Shown: one piece after another, positions 8,724-17,299 of the stretch | Layout of the letters: each line of letters starts with the position of its first letter | Position numbering within the stretch: position 1 is the first letter of the stretch | The notes under the pieces: generated by a model | What the model was told of the DNA's origin: nothing | The model's database searches: none | What the model saw: only the letters and a program-made list of their open reading frames with translations | Position numbers and translations under genes: made by a program | Assembly: GCF_002240225.1 (NCBI RefSeq) | Contig: NZ_CP022584.1 | Coordinates: forward strand, 496,001 to 560,000 | Direction: 5' to 3' | Length of the DNA stretch: 64,000 bases | DNA from: Paenibacillus physcomitrellae | GTDB taxonomy: Bacteria > Bacillota > Bacilli > Paenibacillales > Paenibacillaceae

Positions 8724-9797
8724 ATGACACAAACCAAGTTGGAATACCTCATCCCGTTGTTAATGAACCTTTTTAAGAATGGAACGGAAGCCATCTTTTT
8801 CTTTGACCGGGACGGGAAGACAATCGCGATGAACCCGGCTGCCGAAGACATTGTGGGCGAACAGGTGCTCTTTAAGCTTTACCAGGGGGAAAGCCGCGCT
8901 CTTTGCGCGACATGCCGCGGGTATACGAGCGAAACGGAGGCAAGAACGTGCCTGGAATGTTATTTTCAAATTCCGGAATCCGAGAACCTCAGCTCTTTCC
9001 AGGTTTTTCTCGAAACCAAAGGGAAGGGCATGGTCCCTTACACGGCCTCTTTTCACACCATTGATCCGGAAGAAGGAATCCGTGTGTTTATGCTCCGGGA
9101 TTTGACCCGGCAGCTCCAGACCCAGGAGAATTTATATAAGCATAAAATAATGAAACACGTCATTGAAGCCCAGGAGAATGAGCGCAAGCGGATTTCCCGC
9201 GAGCTTCATGACAGTGTCGCCCAGGAATTGATGAGCGCGGTTCTGGATCTGCGCGTCCTGAAGTATATGACCCAGGATGATCAGCTGCTCAAAAAAATGA
9301 AGCAGACAGAGGCTACCATGACCCGCCTGCTGGACGATATCCGGAACCTTTCGGTTGAACTGCGCCCGCCCGCTTTGGATGACCTTGGGCTGGAAGCGGC
9401 CTTTCGTTCACATTTCAAGAGGATGGAGCGCAGTTACGGCCTGCTGGTCGAATTCAGCTCGGACCTTTCGCAGAAGCGGTACGGCAATGAAGTGGAGACG
9501 GTGATGTACCGGGTCTGCCAGGAAGCCGTCTTAAATGCGCTCAAATACGCGCAGGTCGATACGGTACAGGTCTCGTTAACGGATACGGGCAAGGTGCTGA
9601 GCTTGCGGGTGGAAGACAAAGGGGTGGGCTTCAATCAGGGCGACGCGCCGCTTGGAACAGGAATGGGGCTGTTCGGCATGCAGGAGCGGGCAGAGCAGGT
9701 TGGCGGCAGCCTGACGGTTGTATCCCGGGTCGGCTCGGGGACCACGGTCCTTCTGCAGGTTCCGGTTGGAAACGATAAGGGAGAAGGAGAGAGCTAA
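8724..9797 (+). CDS. nreB: Oxygen-sensing histidine kinase NreB
   Basis: Cytosolic 357-residue kinase. The N-terminal PAS domain carries Cys61-x2-Cys64-x11-Cys76-x2-Cys79, the ligand set of the O2-labile [4Fe-4S] cluster of staphylococcal NreB. Then come a HisKA_3 helix pair with phospho-acceptor His162 in ERKRISRELHDSVAQEL and a HATPase domain (CQEAVLNALKYA, GTGMGLFGMQERA). There are no membrane segments. Loss of the cluster in O2 should switch the kinase off. The ribosome site is weak (AAGGAAATGA, 8704-8713), suggesting coupling to nreA. nreC begins 3 bases after its stop. Confidence 0.95.
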   Translation: MTQTKLEYLIPLLMNLFKNGTEAIFFFDRDGKTIAMNPAAEDIVGEQVLFKLYQGESRALCATCRGYTSETEARTCLECYFQIPESENLSSFQVFLETKGKGMVPYTASFHTIDPEEGIRVFMLRDLTRQLQTQENLYKHKIMKHVIEAQENERKRISRELHDSVAQELMSAVLDLRVLKYMTQDDQLLKKMKQTEATMTRLLDDIRNLSVELRPPALDDLGLEAAFRSHFKRMERSYGLLVEFSSDLSQKRYGNEVETVMYRVCQEAVLNALKYAQVDTVQVSLTDTGKVLSLRVEDKGVGFNQGDAPLGTGMGLFGMQERAEQVGGSLTVVSRVGSGTTVLLQVPVGNDKGEGES

Positions 9798-9800
9798 CGA

Positions 9801-10451
9801 ATGATACGAATTGTGATTGCCGACGACCATGCAGTCGTACGCAGCGGGTTCTCCATGATTCTGGATTTCCAGGCGGACATGGAGGTTATCGGCACCGCGG
9901 CCGACGGTCTGGAGGCCTACACAGTAACGGCTAAATCAAGGCCGGACGTTCTGATTATGGATCTCAGCATGCCGCCGGGTGAAAGCGGGCTGATCGCGAC
10001 CGGCAAGATTAAGGAAGATTTTCCGGAAACCCAAATCCTGATTCTGACCATGCACGATGACGAAGATTATTTGTTTCATGTCCTGAAGAACGGAGCTTCC
10101 GGTTATGTGCTGAAGAATGCGCCGGACGAAGAGCTTCTTCTGGCTATAAGGACCGTTTACAGCGGTGGAACCTATATTAATCCGAAAATGGCCACCTCGC
10201 TGGTCCGTGAGTTTGTTAACAAGGATCATTCGGCTCATTTGGACGATCCTTTCGAGCTTTTGTCCAAAAGGGAATTGGAAATTCTGCCATTGATCGCAAA
10301 AGGTTACGGAAACAAGGAAATTGCCGAGAAGCTGTTCGTATCCGTCAAGACGGTGGAAGCCCACAAGGCTAAAATTATGGAGAAGCTGCAGCTGAAAAGC
10401 CGGCCCGAGCTGGTGGAATATGCGCTGAAGAAAAAGCTGCTTGATTTTTGA
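9801..10451 (+). CDS. nreC: NarL/LuxR-family response regulator NreC
   Basis: Predicted 216-residue response regulator. The receiver domain has the Asp8/Asp9 acidic pair, phospho-acceptor Asp54 (VLIMDLSMP) and the conserved Lys ([12 protein letters not shown]). The C-terminal LuxR-type helix-turn-helix is [22 protein letters not shown] followed by [17 protein letters not shown]; each part is unmistakable. It should bind the GGG/CCC palindromes seen upstream of the YwiC-like gene, narG and narK. ATG 9801 follows GGAGAAGGAGAG (9780-9791). Last gene of nreABC, followed by a terminator. Confidence 0.94.
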   Translation: MIRIVIADDHAVVRSGFSMILDFQADMEVIGTAADGLEAYTVTAKSRPDVLIMDLSMPPGESGLIATGKIKEDFPETQILILTMHDDEDYLFHVLKNGASGYVLKNAPDEELLLAIRTVYSGGTYINPKMATSLVREFVNKDHSAHLDDPFELLSKRELEILPLIAKGYGNKEIAEKLFVSVKTVEAHKAKIMEKLQLKSRPELVEYALKKKLLDF

Positions 10452-10472
10452 GCAGCAAAACGAACGTTCGAG

Positions 10473-10527
10473 CACCTGCAAAGCTATCATCCCTTAGGTG
10501 GGGGTGGAGCTTTACAGGTGTTTTTTG
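10473..10527 (+). terminator. Rho-independent terminator after nreC
   Basis: CACCTGCAAAGCT pairs with AGCTTTACAGGTG (one mismatch) around a G-rich loop, followed by TTTTTTGTT. Confidence 0.85.
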
Positions 10528-10589
10528 TTGTGTGGAAAGGGAGGCCGAAGAGAGGCCGGCAGCGGACAGGGAGCGGCTGTCGGTCTCAT

Positions 10590-10654
10590 CGGGGATTCCC
10601 CGGCCAAGGAGAGGGGACTCCCCTATATCTGCAGTCTAAACCTGCAAATACAAT
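10590..10654 (+). promoter_or_regulatory. narK promoter with paired NreC-like palindromes
   Basis: CGGGGATTCCCCG (10590-10602) and AGGGGACTCCCCT (10612-10624) are perfect odd-length palindromes 22 bases apart. They have one more G/C per arm and a 3-base centre, compared with the N4 boxes at narG. A -10 TACAAT follows at 10649-10654, 23 bases after the CCCTA end; the distance at narG and the YwiC-like gene is 24. No good -35 is present, as expected for an activated promoter. Confidence 0.6.
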
Positions 10655-10705
10655 AAGAGAAGAAAAGGCAACGCCAGAATGAAACTGTAGAAAAAGGTGA
10701 ATAAA

Positions 10706-12202
10706 ATGATAAAAAAAATTCAGCTGCCGCTGCAGACGCTGAACTTGATTGTCGGATTTATGATCTGGGTAATTATTTCGTCATTGCTGCCCTACATTAC
10801 CGATGATATTAAAATTCCTGCAGATCAATTGTCCATGGTGACGGCCATACCGGTCATCCTTGGTTCTGTCCTGAGGATTCCATTGGGTTATTATGCCAAT
10901 ATATTTGGGGCAAGAATTCTGTTTCTAGTCAGCTTTATCCTCCTGCTGTTCCCGGTTTATTACATAAGCGAGGCTTCAAGCCTGACCGATTTGATCATCG
11001 GCGGCTTGTTTCTCGGCATTGGCGGGGCCGTGTTCTCGGTTGGCGTCACCTCACTGCCTAAATATTACCCCAAGGAGAAACACGGTTTGGTTAACGGCGT
11101 ATACGGAGCCGGAAATATCGGGACGGCGGTGACAACCTTTGCTGCACCGATTATAGCTACGAAAATCGGCTGGGCGCCGACCGTTAAGCTGTATCTTTTC
11201 CTGCTGCTTCTGTTTATTTTGCTGAACTTCTTTCTCGGAGACCGCAAGGAAGTGAAAGTCAAGACACCGATCGTCGAGCAGATCAAAGGGGTCTACAAGA
11301 ATCAGAAAATGTGGTTTTTCTCGCTTTTTTATTTCATCACTTTTGGTTCCTTTGTTGCGTTTACCGTCTACCTTCCGAACTTTCTGGTCTCGAATTTTGA
11401 GCTGGACAAAGTGGATGCCGGCATGCGGACGGCGGGCTTTATTGCAGTCGCGACTCTGATGAGGCCGGCAGGCGGCTGGCTGGCGGACCGGTTTAAGCCG
11501 TTGTTTCTCCTGATGGGAACATTTGCCGCTTATACCTTATCGGCTATTCTGCTTGCCTTCTCGCCTTCGATCGGCCTGTATTCGGTAGGCAGTCTGGTCA
11601 TTGCCGTGTGCGCGGGGATCGGGAACGGAGTTATTTTCAAGCTGGTTCCGCTTTATTTCAATAAGCAGGCGGGTATCGTGAACGGGATTGTTTCCATGAT
11701 GGGGGGACTGGGCGGATTCTTCCCGCCGGTCCTGCTGTCGGCGATACACGGCATAACCGGGCAATATTCGATCGGTTTTATGCTTCTTTCCCAAGTGGCG
11801 CTTGCCAGCCTCGTGCTCGTCATCTGGATGTATTATCAGGATCGTCTGTCCCTGCAGTCCGAGGTGTTTAATTCAACGGGCCAGGGGGTTCTGGTTACGG
11901 ATGTGTCCGGCAAAATTATGGCGGTCAATCCGGCTTTCACCCGTCTGACGGGTTACGTTGAGAAAGAGGTTGTCGGGGAGAAGCCCAGCGTTCTGAAATC
12001 CGGACGTCAGCCCGAAGGCTTCTACCGGGAGATGTGGAAGGCGATCAAGGAGAAAGGCGTTTGGCAGGGCGAAATCTGGAACAAACGCAAAAATGGAGAA
12101 GCGTATTTGCAGTGGCTTACGATCAGCGCCGTCAAGGATGAGACCGGCGACGACGTCCGTTATGTCGGCACGTTCAGCGATATTACTCTGGAGAAATCAT
12201 AA
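10706..12202 (+). CDS. narK: NarK-type nitrate/nitrite transporter fused to a C-terminal PAS domain
   Basis: Protein of 498 residues. Residues 1-378 form a 12-helix major facilitator transporter of the nitrate/nitrite porter group: Arg57 and Arg253 lie where NarK has its substrate arginines, and the glycine-rich signature [10 protein letters not shown] with [12 protein letters not shown] is present. Residues 385-498 form a PAS/PAC domain ([22 protein letters not shown], then [12 protein letters not shown]) like those that precede kinases or GGDEF domains, but no output domain follows. I prefer ATG 10706 to GTG 10697 because AAGGTGA (10694-10700) is then correctly spaced. The single frame is continuous through the junction. 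The PAS domain may sense redox state or ligand and gate transport; this is inference. Confidence 0.88.
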   Translation: MIKKIQLPLQTLNLIVGFMIWVIISSLLPYITDDIKIPADQLSMVTAIPVILGSVLRIPLGYYANIFGARILFLVSFILLLFPVYYISEASSLTDLIIGGLFLGIGGAVFSVGVTSLPKYYPKEKHGLVNGVYGAGNIGTAVTTFAAPIIATKIGWAPTVKLYLFLLLLFILLNFFLGDRKEVKVKTPIVEQIKGVYKNQKMWFFSLFYFITFGSFVAFTVYLPNFLVSNFELDKVDAGMRTAGFIAVATLMRPAGGWLADRFKPLFLLMGTFAAYTLSAILLAFSPSIGLYSVGSLVIAVCAGIGNGVIFKLVPLYFNKQAGIVNGIVSMMGGLGGFFPPVLLSAIHGITGQYSIGFMLLSQVALASLVLVIWMYYQDRLSLQSEVFNSTGQGVLVTDVSGKIMAVNPAFTRLTGYVEKEVVGEKPSVLKSGRQPEGFYREMWKAIKEKGVWQGEIWNKRKNGEAYLQWLTISAVKDETGDDVRYVGTFSDITLEKS

Positions 12203-12260
12203 GGAAACCCTGGCAAAAGCAAGCGGGGTTCGACACGAGCCAAGGGAAGGAAAAGAAGCC

Positions 12261-13274
12261 ATGATCAGGGAGAACGTAACGGATCAATACCATCGCCCTA
12301 TGCGCGATTTAAGAATATCGGTGACGGATCGCTGCAATTTTCGCTGCACCTACTGCATGCCGAAGGAGCTGTTCGGCGATGACTTTGCTTCCCTTCCGCA
12401 GGAGGAGCTGCTGACGTTTGATGAGATCCGGCGGCTGGTCAAGCTGTTTGTATCGATGGGCGTCAGGAAAATCCGCCTGACCGGTGGAGAACCGCTGGTC
12501 CGCAGCGGCCTGCCCGATCTGGTTGCGTCTTTGGCATCCATCGAGGGAGTCGAGGATATCGGCTTGACGACCAATGGACTGCTTCTTGGCCGGCAGGCGC
12601 AGCCGCTTTATCAAGCCGGACTCAGGCGGCTGAACGTCAGCCTTGACGCGCTGGAACCCGAACGGTTCGCCAGCATCAATGGACGGGGCATCAAGCCTGC
12701 TGTTATTTTAAAGAATATAGAACTGGCCCAATCCCTAGGTTTTCATCTTAAAGTAAATATGGTTGTGCAGAAGGGCGTTAATGATTCGGAGATTCTTCCG
12801 ATGGCAGCCTATTTCAAAGGGAAGGGAATTCCCCTAAGGTTTATCGAATTTATGGATGCCGGCAATGGCAATGGATGGAGCTTCAGCAGGGTCGTCACGA
12901 AGCAGGAAATCTATGAACGACTAAGCAGAGTCTACGACCTGGAGCCTGTGGAACCCGGTTACTTCGGAGAGGTTGCAGCGAAATACCGGTACCGGGACGG
13001 AGGAGCGGAGGTGGGATTCATCAGCTCGGTCTCCGAATCGTTTTGCTCATCATGTACACGGGCAAGATTATCTTCGGACGGGAAAATGTACACCTGCCTG
13101 TTTGCCTCCGAAGGCTTTGACCTGCGGGGGATGCTGCGCAGCGGCGTCCAGGAGGAGCTGCTAAGCTCAGCTATTCGGCGGATCTGGGAGATGCGCGTTG
13201 ACCGCTATTCGGATGAAAGAACGGAGCAGACGGTCCTTAGGAAGAAAATCCCCATGTCTTATATAGGCGGCTGA
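12261..13274 (+). CDS. moaA: GTP 3',8-cyclase MoaA (molybdenum cofactor)
   Basis: Radical-SAM enzyme that, with MoaC, makes cyclic pyranopterin monophosphate from GTP, the first step to the Mo cofactor NarG needs. Cys25-x3-Cys29-x2-Cys32 (CNFRCTYC) binds the SAM cluster, and the C-terminal C-x2-C-x13-C ([18 protein letters not shown]) binds the second cluster. The chain ends in Gly-Gly, as MoaA should. The 337-residue length is normal. I chose ATG 12261 behind a purine-rich site (12244-12254); an in-frame extension upstream overlaps narK in another frame and is not part of the family. Other moa genes are not in the window. It lies 58 bases behind narK and is probably cotranscribed. Confidence 0.95.
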   Translation: MIRENVTDQYHRPMRDLRISVTDRCNFRCTYCMPKELFGDDFASLPQEELLTFDEIRRLVKLFVSMGVRKIRLTGGEPLVRSGLPDLVASLASIEGVEDIGLTTNGLLLGRQAQPLYQAGLRRLNVSLDALEPERFASINGRGIKPAVILKNIELAQSLGFHLKVNMVVQKGVNDSEILPMAAYFKGKGIPLRFIEFMDAGNGNGWSFSRVVTKQEIYERLSRVYDLEPVEPGYFGEVAAKYRYRDGGAEVGFISSVSESFCSSCTRARLSSDGKMYTCLFASEGFDLRGMLRSGVQEELLSSAIRRIWEMRVDRYSDERTEQTVLRKKIPMSYIGG

Positions 13275-13322
13275 ACGTAAATCAGGAAGAATTAACGCCA
13301 TTACATCTCAAGATGAACCAAC

Positions 13323-13360
13323 TAAACAGGATACGAATAAACAGGATACAACTCAACAGG
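13323..13360. repeat. 15-bp tandem repeat, 2.5 units
   Basis: TAAACAGGATACGAA (13323-13337), TAAACAGGATACAAC (13338-13352) and the partial TCAACAGG (13353-13360). Non-coding, between moaA and a hairpin. Confidence 0.75.
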
Positions 13361-13396
13361 GGCGCTCCCGGTCATTTCTCTGACCAGAGGCGCCCC
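13359..13396. terminator. Hairpin between convergent genes
   Basis: GGGGCGC (13359-13365) pairs with GCGCCCC (13390-13396), with inner GGTCA/TGACC pairing. T runs are short on both sides, so termination strength is uncertain; it could serve moaA and the HxlR gene. Confidence 0.6.
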
Positions 13397-13430
13397 TCAT
13401 TTGTATTCAGTATTCAGTCTGTTCCGGGTT

Positions 13431-13775
13431 CTAGGTCCAGCGTGCGGCCCACAGCTTCATTTCATGACAGATGACATGCAGATCATGTCCTTTAGGGGTC
13501 AAAGAATATTCCACCGTAACGGGCACGGTCGGGAACACCTCGCGTTCGAGAACGCCCTGTTCCTCCAAATGCCGCAGCGTACTGGTCAAAGCGCGCGGGC
13601 TGACACTCGGAATGCGCCGCTGCAGTTCGCCGAAACGCAGTTTGCCGCAGAACAGTTCCCGGATGACGAGGAACGCCCATTTCCCGCCAAGCACATTCAG
13701 CGTTTTCTCAATATTGCATTCAATATGTACGGGTTCTTTAGGAATATAGCTGCTTGCCTTTTTAGCTGTTTTCAT
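13431..13775 (-). CDS. HxlR-family (DUF24) transcriptional regulator
   Basis: Predicted 114-residue winged-helix regulator. The sequence CNIEKTLNVLGGKWAFLVIREL is the HxlR hallmark, and Cys20 occupies the position of the redox-sensing cysteine of YodB, CatR and HypR in Bacillus. Those relatives respond to quinones, diamide or aldehydes. The ribosome site AGGAGG precedes the ATG on the minus strand. It is divergent from an aldo/keto reductase, with two perfect palindromes in the shared intergenic region, so it most likely represses itself and the reductase and is relieved by electrophiles. The inducer is unknown. Confidence 0.9.
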   Translation of the reverse strand: MKTAKKASSYIPKEPVHIECNIEKTLNVLGGKWAFLVIRELFCGKLRFGELQRRIPSVSPRALTSTLRHLEEQGVLEREVFPTVPVTVEYSLTPKGHDLHVICHEMKLWAARWT

Positions 13776-13799
13776 AGGTTTTCCTCCTCTATGGAACTA

Positions 13800-13816
13800 A
13801 CTATACAAGGTATAGT
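13800..13816. promoter_or_regulatory. Palindromic operator, probably HxlR-type
   Basis: ACTATAC (13800-13806), AAG, GTATAGT (13810-13816): a perfect inverted repeat 24 bases upstream of the HxlR start. The arms resemble the ACTA/TAGT half-sites of YodB-type regulators. Confidence 0.65.
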
Positions 13817-13835
13817 ATCTTCTCTAATTATAATT

Positions 13836-13855
13836 AAGTGAAAATCATTTCACTT
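13836..13855. promoter_or_regulatory. Second palindrome in the divergent region
   Basis: AAGTGAAA (13836-13843), ATCA, TTTCACTT (13848-13855), a perfect inverted repeat with arms unlike those of the first. It could be a second regulator's site or a promoter-proximal operator for the reductase. Confidence 0.5.
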
Positions 13856-13930
13856 CTTTAAATCATATATGAACTTTATTAGAATGAAAAGGGTTACTCC
13901 CAACAAACAACCTAAGGAGGTACAACGAAC

Positions 13931-14869
13931 ATGAAATACCGGAGATTAGGCGGAAGTGGACTTAAAGTCAGTGAAATTAGCTTGGGCAGCTGGCTTACAT
14001 ATGGTGGTTATGTGGAACGGGAAAATGCGGTGAACTCGATTAAAACCGCGTACGATTTGGGGATCAACTTCTTTGATACAGCGAACGTTTACGAGAAAGG
14101 CGCTGCCGAGGAATTGGTAGGCAAAGCGCTCAAGGAATATCCTCGTGAATCTTATGTGCTGGCGACCAAAGCCTTTTGGCCAATGGGCGAAGGCCCGAAT
14201 GACCGCGGTTTGTCCCGCAAGCATATTACGGAGCAGGCCAATGCCAGCTTGAAGCGTCTCGGACATGATTATGTGGATATTTTCTACTGCCACCGTCATG
14301 ATCCGGAAACGCCGCTGCATGAAACCCTCCGCGCGATTGACGACCTGGTTCGTCAAGGCAAAGTGCTGTATGTGGGCGTGAGCGAATGGCAGGCTTCCCA
14401 AATTGCGGAAGCGCTTGGCGTTGCCGACCGTTATCTGCTGGACCGCATCGTCGTGAACCAGCCGATCTACAACATGTTTGAACGTTATATCGAGAAGGAG
14501 ATCATTCCGCTCAGCGAACGTTCCGGCATCGGACAAGTCGTATTCTCCCCGCTGGCCCAAGGCCTGCTGACAGGCAAATACACATCTGCTTCCGACATCC
14601 CGCAGGACAGCCGCGCGGCCAAGCTGGACTGGATGCGCAAAGGCATTTCGGAAGAGAAGATCAACAAGGTGCATCAGCTTGAAGGCATTGCTAAAGAGCT
14701 GGGCATTTCCGTCGGCAATCTGGCGCTCGCCTGGATTCTGCGTCAAAACAACGTAGCCAGCGCCCTGGTTGGCGCAAGCCGTCCGGAGCAGGTGACGGAA
14801 AATGCGAAAGCTTCCGGCATCGAGCTGAGCGAAGATGTGCTGAACCGCATTGAAGACATTTTGAAATAA
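13931..14869 (+). CDS. Aldo/keto reductase (Kv-beta/YhdN-like)
   Basis: Predicted 312-residue NADPH-dependent (beta/alpha)8 reductase. The catalytic tetrad is visible: Asp and Tyr in FFDTANVYEKGAAEELVGKAL, Lys in VLATKAFW, and His in YCHRHD. The NADPH-binding end VASALVGASRPEQVTENAKA is also conserved. The closest group by eye is the YhdN/Kv-beta/general stress protein 69 branch, which reduces aldehydes such as methylglyoxal. AAGGAGG lies just before the ATG. It is divergent from an HxlR regulator, so induction by electrophilic or carbonyl stress is likely. A terminator follows. Confidence 0.92.
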   Translation: MKYRRLGGSGLKVSEISLGSWLTYGGYVERENAVNSIKTAYDLGINFFDTANVYEKGAAEELVGKALKEYPRESYVLATKAFWPMGEGPNDRGLSRKHITEQANASLKRLGHDYVDIFYCHRHDPETPLHETLRAIDDLVRQGKVLYVGVSEWQASQIAEALGVADRYLLDRIVVNQPIYNMFERYIEKEIIPLSERSGIGQVVFSPLAQGLLTGKYTSASDIPQDSRAAKLDWMRKGISEEKINKVHQLEGIAKELGISVGNLALAWILRQNNVASALVGASRPEQVTENAKASGIELSEDVLNRIEDILK

Positions 14870-14932
14870 TCAGGTTTGAGAAGAAGTATTAAGAAATAAT
14901 TGCAAAGATTAATATAGGAACGATCGTCTTGT

Positions 14933-14978
14933 AAAAAGCGGATGTACCCCTCTCGAAGCGGGTATATTCCGCTTTTTT
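14933..14978 (+). terminator. Rho-independent terminator
   Basis: AAAAAGCGGA...ACCC pairs with GGGT...TCCGCTTTTTT. It ends the aldo/keto reductase unit. Confidence 0.85.
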
Positions 14979-15097
14979 GCTATTAGGAAACCGGCTTGAA
15001 AGAGGCAGGGAGAGCCGGACTGCGGCAATATCTCATTTTAACGATTCAAATAGGAAACTTCCGTCGATTCACGGCATAGATCGGAAGATCGAAGCAT

Positions 15098-15126
15098 GGA
15101 AAGCGCTTTATTTTGTCTTCTATAAT
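15098..15126 (+). promoter_or_regulatory. cre site (CcpA) over the promoter of the glycosidase pair
   Basis: GGAAAGCGCTTTAT (15098-15111) fits the cre consensus TGWAARCGYTWNCW at 12 of 14 positions and has the perfect core AAAGCGCTTT. A -10 TATAAT lies at 15121-15126, so the cre site covers the -35 region. Glucose repression by CcpA is expected. A small hairpin AGCTTA-TTCG-TAAGCT (15136-15151) lies in the leader. Confidence 0.7.
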
Positions 15127-15178
15127 ATCACCGAAAGCTTATTCGTAAGCTAATCGGTTCTAAGAAGGAGGTAGAGTT

Positions 15179-17254
15179 ATGAGTGTCAACAGTACGGTCC
15201 CCATCAAGGCGGCAAAGGAAGGGGAAACCCGGTTTGTGGTGGAGAACGGGAAGCTTAAGCTTAAGATTGATCTGGAGAAGGGGGAGTACTCCTGCAGCGG
15301 GGAAGGGTTCGCGGAGCTTGCCGGGCTGAAAAGTGCGTTCCGCTGGAACGGACGCGAGTATGATTCAGGACATTATGAAATCCATAAATTGAAAGAACCG
15401 GTTCAGGTGGAGGATGGTTTCGGCCAAGGCATCCAGGTAACAGTCATCCATTCCAAAGAGGGTCTGCCGGAATTGGAACAGCATTTCTACGCTTATGAAA
15501 ATGTTCCTTTTGTGCTGCTGAGAACGGCTGTTACGGGGGGAGAGCATTTTAAAGCCAATCGGTTATCCGTTTTCAAAATGAATACGCTGTCATTTGTGGA
15601 TGAGCAGCATCCTGATGACCAGCTTCAAGTGCTCCGGATACCGTTCGACAATGACAAGTGGATACGGTTTCACGCCGAGCAACTGCCGATTTCAACCGAA
15701 AGCTATGAAGCGACGACCTTGTTCCTTCCGGAGAGCCGCAACGGTATTGTGATGGGCTCCTTAAGCCATGACCTTTGGAAAACAGGGATTCGGATCAAAG
15801 CGGACACCGCCTCCCAGATCGACGAATTGGATCTCTACGCCGGGGCAGTGAGCGAGATGACCCGCGACTTTCAGCCGCATGGCTATGTTAAAGGACCTCG
15901 GGTTGAGTCGCCGCTTGTCTTCCTCGGGTTCTACGAGGATTACCGGAGCGGGCTGGAGACGTATGGCTGGGCCAATACGGTTATCGCTCCTGCGCTTCCG
16001 TGGGAGGGAGGCGTCCCATTCGGCTGGAACAGCTGGTCGGCCGCAGCTACGAAGCTGGACTATGACCTTTACACATCGACAACGGATTTCCTTAAGCAGG
16101 AAGTTCAGCCACTGGGCTTTGAAAATGAGGGGACGCTTTATATCAACTTTGATGCCTTCTGGAACAACCTGTCCCCGGAAGAATTTAAATCAGCTGTTGA
16201 ACGTGTCCGCCAAAACGGACATAAGCCGGGCACCTATTGGACGCCGTTTGCTTTCTGGGGAAAACCCGAGCAGTTCGGACAACCCGTTGAAGGAACAGAT
16301 GGAAAATACGTATACAGCGACATTCTGCTCCGCGATGCGGATGGCGAGATCGTCGCCGATATAGCCGGAGGCCTGCCGATTGACCCGACACATCCCGGCG
16401 CGCTTGCCAGAATAGACTGGTTCACCTCCAAGGCGATTGCAGACGGCTTCGAATATATCAAACTTGATTTTATGGCCCATGGAGCCCTGGAGGGAAGGCA
16501 TTACAACCCGGATATTACGACTGGCATAGCTGCTTATCGTTATGGCTTGTCCTATTTGGCGGATAAGCTTTCGCCCAAGAAGGCCGGCAAGCCATTCTTT
16601 ATCCATTTGTCGATCGCGCCGTTATTCCCGTATGCGTTCGCGCATGGACGCCGTATTTCCTGTGATGTGTTCGGCGAAATCGGAGATACGGAATATTTGC
16701 TGAATTCGCTGACGCACGGCTTCTGGATGAACAACACGTTATACCGCTTTAACGATCCGGACCATACGGTGATGTATAAGAGCTTCAACCAGGAGCCGAC
16801 GACCCGCCACGAAGGGCGGAGCCGGCTTACGGCTTCAATCATTTCCGGTACGGTGCTGCTGCTTGGCGACGATTTCCGCAGGGAAGAAGCCGCTTGGCGG
16901 GCCAAGAACTGGCTGGCCAACCGCGAGGTGCTGAATCTGGCCCGGCTGGGTCAAACCTTTATTCCGGTGGAAGGGAATTTCGGCCAGCAGGCGTGCGATA
17001 TTTTTGTGCTGAAGGTGGAGGAGACAGATTCGGCAGGAGGGGAAGCGATGTACGCGGCGGTCTTCAATTTCGACAAGCAGAATGCGGCCAGCAAAACCTT
17101 TTCGCTGAAACGGATGGGCCTCGAAGCCGGCCAAAGCTATCAAATGACCGAACTGTGGGATGGCGAGGCGGCGATCATTAAGGATGAGCTGACCTGTAGC
17201 CTTGAACCGGCGGAGTCGAAAATCTACAAGCTGACCTTGGCCGTACAATCCTAA
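15179..17254 (+). CDS. Cytosolic clan GH-D glycoside hydrolase (alpha-galactosidase-like)
   Basis: Predicted 691-residue enzyme without a signal peptide. An N-terminal beta-sandwich (about 1-270) is followed by a (beta/alpha)8 domain starting at FGWNSWSAAATKLDYD. Asp430 in YIKLDFMAHG is the expected nucleophile of clan D (families GH27/GH36), and Asp496 or Asp503 in RISCDVFGEIGDTEY is the likely acid/base. A C-terminal beta domain ends the chain. It may act on alpha-galactosides or other alpha-linked sugars; the subfamily and substrate cannot be fixed by eye. ATG 15179 follows AAGGAGG. The next gene is a secreted homologue 45 bases downstream without an intervening terminator, so the two form an operon under the cre site. 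Confidence 0.82.
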   Translation: MSVNSTVPIKAAKEGETRFVVENGKLKLKIDLEKGEYSCSGEGFAELAGLKSAFRWNGREYDSGHYEIHKLKEPVQVEDGFGQGIQVTVIHSKEGLPELEQHFYAYENVPFVLLRTAVTGGEHFKANRLSVFKMNTLSFVDEQHPDDQLQVLRIPFDNDKWIRFHAEQLPISTESYEATTLFLPESRNGIVMGSLSHDLWKTGIRIKADTASQIDELDLYAGAVSEMTRDFQPHGYVKGPRVESPLVFLGFYEDYRSGLETYGWANTVIAPALPWEGGVPFGWNSWSAAATKLDYDLYTSTTDFLKQEVQPLGFENEGTLYINFDAFWNNLSPEEFKSAVERVRQNGHKPGTYWTPFAFWGKPEQFGQPVEGTDGKYVYSDILLRDADGEIVADIAGGLPIDPTHPGALARIDWFTSKAIADGFEYIKLDFMAHGALEGRHYNPDITTGIAAYRYGLSYLADKLSPKKAGKPFFIHLSIAPLFPYAFAHGRRISCDVFGEIGDTEYLLNSLTHGFWMNNTLYRFNDPDHTVMYKSFNQEPTTRHEGRSRLTASIISGTVLLLGDDFRREEAAWRAKNWLANREVLNLARLGQTFIPVEGNFGQQACDIFVLKVEETDSAGGEAMYAAVFNFDKQNAASKTFSLKRMGLEAGQSYQMTELWDGEAAIIKDELTCSLEPAESKIYKLTLAVQS

Positions 17255-17299
17255 ACCTATAATCGTATCATAATCGGATCACAAAAAAGGAGGAACTTC

